NCBI RefSeq assembly: GCF_014654615.1
Contig: NZ_BNBB01000019.1
Span: 1-64,000, forward strand
DNA length: 64,000 nucleotides
Source of the DNA: Streptosporangium violaceochromogenes
GTDB lineage: Bacteria; Actinomycetota; Actinomycetes; Streptosporangiales; Streptosporangiaceae
Reading direction: 5' to 3'
Within the stretch, counting starts at the first letter, position 1; each line of letters opens with the position of its first letter. Below, piece by piece: positions 57,922 through 64,000 of the stretch. A program made the translations under genes and the position numbers. Below the pieces are notes generated by a model, which saw only the letters and a list, made by a program, of their open reading frames with translations, was not told where the DNA came from and made no database searches.

Positions 57922-59472
57922 TCACGCCGCCTCCCCCGCGCCGGTCATCGCCGACCCGAGCTGCTCGGGCGTCACCGTCAGCGGGTCCACCTCGGCGACG
58001 AGGCGGCCGCGCAGGATCACCTTCAGCGTGTCCGACAGGCCGATGAGCTCGTCGAGGTCGGCCGAGATCAGCAGTACGGCCAGGCCCGCGGCGCGGGCGG
58101 CGCGCAGGTGGTCCCAGATCGCGGCCTGTGCCCCGACGTCCACGCCCCGGGTCGGGTGGGAGGCGATCAGGAACACCGGGTCGCCGCTCATCTCCCGGCC
58201 GACGATCAGCTTCTGCTGGTTTCCCCCGGAAAGGGCCGCGGCGTCCACGTCGATGCCGGGGGTGCGGACGTCGTACTCCTCGACGATGCGCCGGGTGTCG
58301 GCGCGGGCGCCCGCGCGGTCGATCCAGGGCCCCCGGGCGTTGGGCCGCCGCGTCTGGTGGCCGAGGATCCGGTTCTCCCACAGCGGCGCCTCCAGCAGCA
58401 GGCCGTGACGCTGCCGGTCGGCGGGGATGTAGGCGACGCCGGCCTCGCGGCGGCGCAGCGTCGACCAGGAGGAGACGTCCTTCTCGCCGAGGCGGATCTC
58501 CCCCTCGGCCGGGCGCATGCCCATGAGGGCCTCGACGAGCTCGGCCTGACCGTTGCCCTCGACGCCGGCGATGCCGAGCACCTCCCCCCTGCGGATGTCG
58601 AAGCCGACGTCGCGCACGACGGGCCGGCCGTCCGGCGAGCGGACCGTCAGGCCGCGCACCGACACCGCCACCACGTCGGTGACGGTGGACTCGCGGGTCT
58701 CGGGGCTGGGCAGCTCGCTGCCGACCATCAGCTCGGCGAGTTGCCGCGCGGTGACGTCCCGGGGGCTCACGCGGGCCACGGTGGTGCCCCGCCGGATGAC
58801 GGTGATGGCGTCGGCGACCGAGAGCACCTCGTCCAGCTTGTGCGAGATGAAGATGATCGTCAGTCCTTCGCGGACGAGCTGGCGGAGGTTGCCGAACAGC
58901 TCCTCCACCTCGTGCGGCACGAGCACGGCGGTCGGTTCGTCCAGGATGAGGATGCGGGCGCCCCGGTAGAGGACCTTGAGGATCTCCACCCGCTGCCGGG
59001 CGCCGACGCCCAGGTCCTCGACCACGGCCTCGGGGTCGACACCGAGACCGTAGGAGTCGGAGATCTGCCTGATCCTCCGGCGGGCGGCGCCGAAGTCGAC
59101 GGCGATCCCGCCGATCCGGGGCTCGCTGCCGAGGATCACGTTCTCCAGCACGGTCAGGTTGTCGGCGAGCATGAAGTGCTGGTGGACCATCCCGATGCCC
59201 GCCGCGATCGCGTCCGCGGGGGAGCGGAAGGCGACCGCGGCCCCGTCGACGCGGATCTCGCCCTCGTCGGGGCGCTGCATGCCGTACAGGATCTTCATGA
59301 GGGTGGACTTGCCCGCGCCGTTCTCACCGACGACGGCGTGCACGTGCCCCCGCAGGACGGTCAGGGAGACGTCGCGATTGGCCACGACGCCGGGGAAGCG
59401 TTTGGTGATCCCGGTGAGTTCGACGGCCGGTACCGAGGTGCTGATGACGACCTCCTCCGCGCGGATGGTCAT
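57922..59472 (-). CDS. Nucleoside ABC importer ATPase (two ABC domains)
   Basis: 516 residues. First ABC domain: GENGAGKSTLMKIL, Walker B RILILDEPTAVLVP, and a degenerate signature (LGVGARQRVEILK). Second: a degenerate P-loop (GVEGNGQAELVEA), signature ALSGGNQQKLIVGRE and a Walker B variant (FLIASHPTRGVDVG). This asymmetric pattern is normal for RbsA/YufO-type ATPases. The ATG at 59472 lies after the hairpin; 59520 is an alternative, but would put the hairpin within the frame. Confidence 0.92.
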   Translation of the reverse strand: MTIRAEEVVISTSVPAVELTGITKRFPGVVANRDVSLTVLRGHVHAVVGENGAGKSTLMKILYGMQRPDEGEIRVDGAAVAFRSPADAIAAGIGMVHQHFMLADNLTVLENVILGSEPRIGGIAVDFGAARRRIRQISDSYGLGVDPEAVVEDLGVGARQRVEILKVLYRGARILILDEPTAVLVPHEVEELFGNLRQLVREGLTIIFISHKLDEVLSVADAITVIRRGTTVARVSPRDVTARQLAELMVGSELPSPETRESTVTDVVAVSVRGLTVRSPDGRPVVRDVGFDIRRGEVLGIAGVEGNGQAELVEALMGMRPAEGEIRLGEKDVSSWSTLRRREAGVAYIPADRQRHGLLLEAPLWENRILGHQTRRPNARGPWIDRAGARADTRRIVEEYDVRTPGIDVDAAALSGGNQQKLIVGREMSGDPVFLIASHPTRGVDVGAQAAIWDHLRAARAAGLAVLLISADLDELIGLSDTLKVILRGRLVAEVDPLTVTPEQLGSAMTGAGEAA

Positions 59473-59503
59473 GGTTACCGAACGTGATGCCGCTCTGGGG
59501 GCC

Positions 59504-59534
59504 GAAGGGCCCGGGGACATCCGCCGGGCCCTTC
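59504..59534 (-). terminator. Partial terminator between the binding protein and ATPase genes
   Basis: GAAGGGCCCGG and CCGGGCCCTTC are perfect 11-bp arms around a 9-nt loop. Placed between the binding-protein gene and the rest of the operon, such hairpins usually lower downstream expression or stabilise the upstream mRNA. Confidence 0.8.
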
Positions 59535-59546
59535 CCCGTTACCGGA

Positions 59547-60617
59547 TCAGGAGGTCTTGTCCGGTACGGTGATCTCGCCAGAGATGATCTTCTGCTTGTA
59601 CTCGTCGAGTTCGGATGTGATGTCGTCGACCCGGCCGCCGGTGGTGGAGTAGTCGACGCCGCCGGCCTTGAGGTCGTAGATCGTGGAGCCGGCCTTCACC
59701 GAACCGGAGGTGAAGCTCTTGAGGAAGTCGAAGACCGCGACGTCGACCTTCTTGATCATGGAGGTCACGATGACGTCCCGTACGGCCGGGGAGGCGGTCT
59801 TGGCCTGGTCGGAGTCGACGCCGATGGCCAGGCCCTTGGCGGCCTTGGCGGCCTCGAACACCCCGCCGCCGGAGCCGCCCGCCGCGTGGTAGACCACGTC
59901 GGCGCCCGCGTCGAACATGCCCTCGGCAGCGGTCTTGCCCTTGGCGGGGTCGGAGAAACCGCTGAAGTCCGGGGGCTGGGTGAGGTACTTGACGTCGATC
60001 TGGACGTCGGCCTTGACCTTCTTGGCGCCGGCGACGAAGCCGGCCTGGAACTTCTGGATCAGCGGCACCTGCACGCCGCCGACGAAGCCGATGTGCTCCT
60101 TCTTCGTCTTCAGCGCCGCGGCGGCGCCGACGAGGAACGATCCCTCGTGCTCGGCGAACAGGAGGTTGGAGATGTTGGGGGCGGTGGCCGCGGCGTCGTC
60201 GACGATCGCGAACGTGACCTCGGGGAACTCGGCTGCGACCTTCTTCAGCGGCCCGGAGTAGGCGAACCCGATGGCGATGACCGGGTTGAAGCCACCCTGG
60301 GCGAGCAGCCGGAGCCGCTCCTCCTTGGCGGCCTCGGTCTCGCCGCTGCCCGCGTCGAGCTCCTTGGTGTCGGCGAGGCCGAGCTCGCTCTTGGCCTTGT
60401 CCAGTCCCGCGGCGGCGGCGTCGTTGAAGGACTGGTCGCCGCGGCCGCCGATGTCGTAGGCGAGGCCGACCTTCGCCCCCTTGCCCGCGGGGGCCGTGCT
60501 GCCGGCCGGCGTGGCCGAGGTGGTCGGCTCCTCACCTCCGCCGCACGCGGCGACCCCCATGAGCGCACCCCCGGCCAGTGCGACCGCGGCCAGCCTGCCG
60601 AATCGGTTGTGCAGCAC
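59547..60617 (-). CDS. BMP-family nucleoside-binding lipoprotein
   Basis: 356 residues; GTG with GGGAG upstream. The lipobox MGVAAC places the lipid on a Cys near residue 25. The mature protein is a BMP/PnrA-like type I binding protein: KVGLAYDIGGRGDQSFNDAA, PVIAIGFAYSGPLKKVA, FVGGVQVPLIQKFQAGF and GADVVYHAAGGSGGGVFEA. It captures nucleosides outside the cell for the ABC importer. First gene of the operon. Confidence 0.94.
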   Translation of the reverse strand: MLHNRFGRLAAVALAGGALMGVAACGGGEEPTTSATPAGSTAPAGKGAKVGLAYDIGGRGDQSFNDAAAAGLDKAKSELGLADTKELDAGSGETEAAKEERLRLLAQGGFNPVIAIGFAYSGPLKKVAAEFPEVTFAIVDDAAATAPNISNLLFAEHEGSFLVGAAAALKTKKEHIGFVGGVQVPLIQKFQAGFVAGAKKVKADVQIDVKYLTQPPDFSGFSDPAKGKTAAEGMFDAGADVVYHAAGGSGGGVFEAAKAAKGLAIGVDSDQAKTASPAVRDVIVTSMIKKVDVAVFDFLKSFTSGSVKAGSTIYDLKAGGVDYSTTGGRVDDITSELDEYKQKIISGEITVPDKTS

Positions 60618-60676
60618 GTCGGACTCCCTTCACGTGTCGGCGCACGTGCGCAAAGACGCACGGCGACCTTGCACGG

Positions 60677-60705
60677 AAGATAGTTGCTCGACATGGCTTG
60701 ACCAA
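60677..60705 (-). promoter_or_regulatory. Candidate promoter of the nucleoside importer operon
   Basis: On the minus strand TTGGTC (-35, 60700-60705) and TATCTT (-10, 60677-60682) are separated by 17 bp. Transcription would start near 60670, leaving a leader of about 50 nt before the GTG at 60617. Confidence 0.5.
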
Positions 60706-60820
60706 ACCAGCACACCAGTCCGCAACAGGTCCGTTATGCAGCTCACGCCGGCCCGTGATCCTCGAACGGGGGCCGATACTACCCGCCGGTAGCACCCCTT
60801 TTGATCACGATTATGTTGCG

Positions 60821-60832
60821 ATATGGCCATAT
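60821..60832. promoter_or_regulatory. Perfect 12-bp palindrome upstream of the importer operon
   Basis: ATATGGCCATAT lies about 115 bp upstream of the putative -35, between this operon and the 3' end of the M20 gene. A possible operator, in an AT-richer stretch (60800-60860). Confidence 0.35.
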
Positions 60833-60891
60833 GACTGACAGGCGTTACCCCATCATTTCTCGCAACCCTCCCACCGGACGGCCCTCCCGGC

Positions 60892-62130
60892 TCAGGCCAT
60901 CGCGACGCCGGCGATCGACTCGGTGGTCCTGGGCCGCCGCCCCTCCCACAGGGCGGTCAGCGCGGTCGCCGAGAGGAGGCGCACACCGGTGGCGATGCAG
61001 CTCTCGTCCACGTCGAAGGTGCCCTGGTGGATGTCGGCGAGCTGGTCCGAGCCCGGGGTGCGGGTGCCCAGCCGGGCGAAGGCGCCGGGGATCGAGTCCA
61101 GGTACCAGCCGAAGTCCTCACCCCCCAGGCTCTGCTGCGTCGGCTCGGCGGAGCCCTCCCCCAGCACGCCCTCGGCCGCCGCGGCCAGCATCTGCACGCT
61201 GACCTCGTCGTTGACCACCGGCGGCACGCCCCGGACGTAGTCCATGTCGGCCGTGACGCCGTAGGCTCCCGCGACCGACTCCAGCAGCGCCCCGATCATG
61301 TCGGGGGCCGCCTGCCACGCCTGCTCGTCCAGGCAGCGCACGGTACCCTCGGCGACCCCCTCGTCGGGGATCGCGTTGGCCGCCGACCCCGCCTCCACCC
61401 GGCCCCAGACCAGGCTCAGCGACGAGCGGGGGTCCACCCGGCGCGACAGCGCGGCGGGCAGCTCGGTGAGGATCTTGGCGAGGGCGAACACCAGGTCGGC
61501 GGTGAGGTGCGGCCGGGCGGTGTGCCCGCCGGGGCCGCTCACCCGGACAAGGATCTTGTCGCAGGCGGAGGTGATCGGCCCGGCCTTGAGCCCGACCTTT
61601 CCGACGTCCAGCCGGGGGTCGCAGTGCAGGCCGAAGATGCGGTCGACGCCGCTGATGCCGCCCGCGGCCAGGACCTCGAGCGCGCCGCCGGGCAGTTCCT
61701 CGGCGGGCTGGAAGATCAGCCGGACCCGGCCGGGCAGCAGGCCGGCCCTGGCCTGCCGGGCCAGGAAGAGGGAGGCACCGAGCAGGATCGTGGTGTGCAC
61801 GTCGTGGCCGCAGGCGTGGCACACGCCGGGGACCGTCGAGCTGTAGGGGGCGTCCTTCTCGTCGGGCACGGGCAGCGCGTCGATGTCGGCGCGCAGCGCC
61901 ACGGTCGGTCCGTCGCCGCTGCCGACCTCGCAGAGCAGGCCGGTGCCGCGCGGCAGCACCGAGGGCGTGAGCCCGGCGGCGATCAGCCGGTCGGCGACGC
62001 GCTGCGTCGTGCGATACTCGGCGAACGCGAGCTCGGGATGCATGTGCAGGTCACGGCGGAAGTCGATGAGCTCCCGCTCCGATCCGGCGAGGAACGCGTC
62101 GAGTTCTCCCCGTAGATTACGCCCCCGCAT
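60892..62130 (-). CDS. M20 family amidohydrolase/aminoacylase
   Basis: 412 residues. DLHMHPELAFAEYRTT at the N-terminus, CHACGHDVHTTILLGA (metal Cys/His), FQPAEELPGGA (catalytic Glu pair) and SLGGEDFGWYLDSIPG near the end are the M20D amidohydrolase hallmarks; they hydrolyse N-acyl amino acids or related amides. In mycobacteria two amidohydrolases (amiA1/amiB1) lie at the equivalent lpdA-deoD locus, so this is likely their relative. Divergent from the ATP-grasp gene. Confidence 0.92.
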   Translation of the reverse strand: MRGRNLRGELDAFLAGSERELIDFRRDLHMHPELAFAEYRTTQRVADRLIAAGLTPSVLPRGTGLLCEVGSGDGPTVALRADIDALPVPDEKDAPYSSTVPGVCHACGHDVHTTILLGASLFLARQARAGLLPGRVRLIFQPAEELPGGALEVLAAGGISGVDRIFGLHCDPRLDVGKVGLKAGPITSACDKILVRVSGPGGHTARPHLTADLVFALAKILTELPAALSRRVDPRSSLSLVWGRVEAGSAANAIPDEGVAEGTVRCLDEQAWQAAPDMIGALLESVAGAYGVTADMDYVRGVPPVVNDEVSVQMLAAAAEGVLGEGSAEPTQQSLGGEDFGWYLDSIPGAFARLGTRTPGSDQLADIHQGTFDVDESCIATGVRLLSATALTALWEGRRPRTTESIAGVAMA

Positions 62131-62599
62131 TGGTCACCGTCCTATCCGCGCCGGCAGCCTTAGTCATCGACGCATCGTGCGACCGCCCGGAATCACACGA
62201 CTCACGAGGCGGCCCGAAAAACGAGCGCCGCGCCGGTGGGCCTGATTGGTCGCCAGGAGACAGGCCGGCGCGGACTGATGAACGCCAGCACGGAAGCGGC
62301 CGGCCACTGTGAGGCCCCACCGGCGTGTTGACGATGCCATTGACCTTATCCCGCCTCCGACGCACCACGATGTCATCTCCGCCAAATGTTTTGCGCTCCC
62401 GGGGGGCGGTCCCGAGGCTCCTGACCCACTCGAGCCAGGAAGGATGGCCCGGATTGACTAGCCCCCCGCTGGACACTCCGGCCCCTTCCCCGTGCGGGAG
62501 GTGGCAGACTCCGGCGCCGTTGAAACATCGGCGACCCGGCAATTTCCGTGGCTCCAGGTACCAGTCATCGAACCAGACGGAGTGATGCAGGCAGGAGTA
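62131..62599. other. Intergenic region upstream of the ATP-grasp gene
   Basis: About 470 bp, divergent. Short frames exist on both strands (for instance 62325-62585 plus), but none has gene-like codon bias or a recognisable product. No hairpin terminator or repeat was noted. Confidence 0.5.
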
Positions 62600-62623
62600 A
62601 TGCGTGCTTCACTCCCATTATGA
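62600..62623 (+). CDS. Seven-codon leader mini-ORF (MRASLPL)
   Basis: AGGAG at 62593-62597 stands 2 nt before this ATG. The mini-ORF ends TTA-TGA, its stop overlapping the proposed ATP-grasp start as ATGA. It could couple or regulate translation of the next gene. The rare TTA codon is notable. Evidence is purely positional. Confidence 0.35.
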   Translation: MRASLPL

Positions 62624-64000
62624 TCATTAATATCCCATTCGGGGAGAAGCAATCCAGATTGAGCATCTTCGAACCGAACGAGGGGACCTTAGTGGTCATC
62701 CCGTCGCTTTCGCTGCCCCAAGGCGAGCTGCGCAGGATCACCGGCGCCCTGTGTTACGAGGAGCGGCTGCTCTTCCTCATCCTCACCCTCAGGCGGCCCG
62801 GCGTCGAGGTCGTCTATCTCTCCTCGACCCCCGTGGACACCGCGATCGTGGACTACTACCTGAGTTTCCTCGACGACCCCGACGAGGCCCGCTCGCGCCT
62901 GCAAATGATTAGTTTGGACGATCCCCACGACGGCCCCCTCACCCTGTCGCTGCTGCGCCGCCCCGACCTCCTCGACGGGCTGCGCGCGAGGCTCGGCCGT
63001 ACGGGCGACGCCTGGATGGTGCCGTTCGTGGTCAGCGAGCACGAGGAGCGGCTCTCCGAGGCCCTCGACCTGCCGATCTACGGCCCGGCCACCGCCCTGG
63101 CCCACCTGGGCTCCAAGAGCGGCGGGCGGATGGTCGGCGAGGAGGCCGGGGTGCCGCTGGCCAGGGGCTTCGCCGACCTGCGCTCGCTGACCGAGGTGGA
63201 GCACGCCGCCCGCGCGCTGAGCCCCACCCCCCGGCTGATGGTCAAGCTCAACAACAGCTACTCGGGGCTGGGCAACGCCATCGTGGTCAGGGGGGACCGG
63301 CCTCTGGCGGCCAGCCCCACGAGCTTCTCGGCCCCCGGCGAGACCTGGTCGACCTTCGCCCAGAAGATCGCCGAAAGGGGGGCGGTGATCGAGGAGTTCA
63401 TCGAGGACCGCCCGCTGTACTCCCCCAGCGCCCTGGCCAGGATCACCCCCGGAGGCGCCTACGACGTGGTCGCCACGCACGAGCAGATCCTCGGCGGCCC
63501 GAACCGCGACGTCTACAAGGGCTGCGTCTTCCCCGCCCGGCCCGAGTACCGGGCCGAGGTCGGGGAGTGCGCCAGGCGGATCGCCCGGGTCCTCGCGAGC
63601 CGGGGCGTGGTGGGGCTGTTCGGCGTGGACTTCTTCGCCGTCAAGACCGACGCCGGCTACCGCGCGCTGCTCTGCGAGATCAACCTGCGCATCGGCGGCA
63701 CCACCCACCCCTTCGGGGCCGCGCTGCTGACCACCGAGGCCGCCTACGACCCCGAGACCGGCACGCTCATGCGCGACGGCCGGTCCAAGTACTACGTGGC
63801 GACCGACAACTGCGCCGCCGAGGGGCTGCTGGGCCGTACCCCCGGGGAGATCGTCAAGCTGCTCGACGACAGCGGGCTCGGCTTCGACCGCGAAAGGCGC
63901 ACCGGGAACGTGCTGCACCTGCTGGGCGCGCTTCCGGAGTACGGGAAGCTCGGGTTCACCAGCATCGGGAACTCGGCCGAGGAGGCCCAGGACCTACACC
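62620..64000 (+). CDS. ATP-grasp ligase, PGM1/carboxylate-amine ligase-like (3' end outside window)
   Basis: At least 460 residues, running off the right edge. N-terminal pre-ATP-grasp part: TLVVIPSLSLPQGELRRITG and YEERLLFLIL, plus VVDYYLSFLDDP. The ATP-grasp part contains the lysine-bearing LMVKLNNSYSGLGNAIV, GAVIEEFIEDRPLYSPSAL and the metal-binding GLFGVDFFAVKT and CEINLRIGGTTHPFG. It is expected to join a carboxylate to an amine, possibly a peptide, using ATP. The ATG at 62620 has no close ribosome site except through the overlapping mini-ORF; GTG 62692 with GAGGGG 6 nt upstream is the alternative. A TTA codon lies at 62689. Confidence 0.8.
   Translation, partial: MIINIPFGEKQSRLSIFEPNEGTLVVIPSLSLPQGELRRITGALCYEERLLFLILTLRRPGVEVVYLSSTPVDTAIVDYYLSFLDDPDEARSRLQMISLDDPHDGPLTLSLLRRPDLLDGLRARLGRTGDAWMVPFVVSEHEERLSEALDLPIYGPATALAHLGSKSGGRMVGEEAGVPLARGFADLRSLTEVEHAARALSPTPRLMVKLNNSYSGLGNAIVVRGDRPLAASPTSFSAPGETWSTFAQKIAERGAVIEEFIEDRPLYSPSALARITPGGAYDVVATHEQILGGPNRDVYKGCVFPARPEYRAEVGECARRIARVLASRGVVGLFGVDFFAVKTDAGYRALLCEINLRIGGTTHPFGAALLTTEAAYDPETGTLMRDGRSKYYVATDNCAAEGLLGRTPGEIVKLLDDSGLGFDRERRTGNVLHLLGALPEYGKLGFTSIGNSAEEAQDLH

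Noticed and set aside
62325-62585. 86-codon plus-strand frame as a precursor peptide for the ATP-grasp ligase
   Set aside because: No ribosome site, atypical codon use and a Pro/Ser/Arg-rich composition typical of chance frames.

Overview
This is high-GC actinomycete chromosome, with GC-rich third codon positions, many GTG starts and ATGA/GTGA gene junctions. The gene content fits Streptosporangiales, though that rank is an inference. Clues are a mycothiol-dependent formaldehyde dehydrogenase, an XRE/DUF397 regulator pair, a Tad-type pilus locus with a membrane LysM-BTAD protein, an acyl-CoA carboxylase with a small epsilon subunit, and a lpdA / purine nucleoside phosphorylase / pmmB / add / deoA / cdd neighbourhood like that of mycobacteria. 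No rRNA, tRNA, CRISPR array, insertion sequence or prophage was recognised.

Layout. 0-2.6 kb: 3' end of a UDP-glucose dehydrogenase gene, a Cys-rich pentapeptide-repeat protein and an XRE/DUF397 pair. 2.9-5.7 kb: purE and purK, then a divergent GtrA-family membrane protein. 5.7-7.7 kb: a two-component system. 7.9-8.7 kb: bfd-bfr iron storage behind probable iron-repressor boxes. 8.8-10.5 kb: mycothiol-dependent formaldehyde detoxification. 10.7-18.4 kb: PH-domain protein, birA, fdhD, ppc and an ABC exporter. 18.6-21.5 kb: acyl-CoA carboxylase beta and epsilon subunits and a NYN-domain protein.

21.6-32.6 kb is one long minus-strand Tad/Flp pilus operon: SAF/CpaB-like, CpaE-like, CpaF ATPase, TadB, TadC, Flp pilin, three TadE/TadG-like pseudopilins, a LysM-BTAD membrane protein, a lipoprotein and a secreted protein. 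A 754-bp intergenic region with DnaA-box-like 9-mers separates it from a divergent FHA-containing EssC/EccC ATPase (33.3-37.9 kb), which faces a WXG100 gene. Next come the biotin-bearing acyl-CoA carboxylase alpha subunit and two adjacent exported/membrane proteins, one glycine-rich and one with pentapeptide repeats, that share a cytoplasmic module.

43.6-48.4 kb holds small single genes, an alpha/beta hydrolase, the LpdA-type quinone reductase and a gamma-glutamylcyclotransferase-like protein. 48.5-62.1 kb is nucleoside metabolism: purine nucleoside phosphorylase and phosphohexomutase on the plus strand. On the minus strand lies a BMP-type nucleoside ABC importer followed by cytidine deaminase, thymidine phosphorylase, a lipoprotein and adenosine deaminase. 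Together these would import nucleosides, deaminate and phosphorolyse them, and interconvert the pentose or hexose phosphates. An M20 amidohydrolase lies upstream. The window ends inside an ATP-grasp ligase of the PGM1-like type, preceded by a seven-codon mini-ORF.
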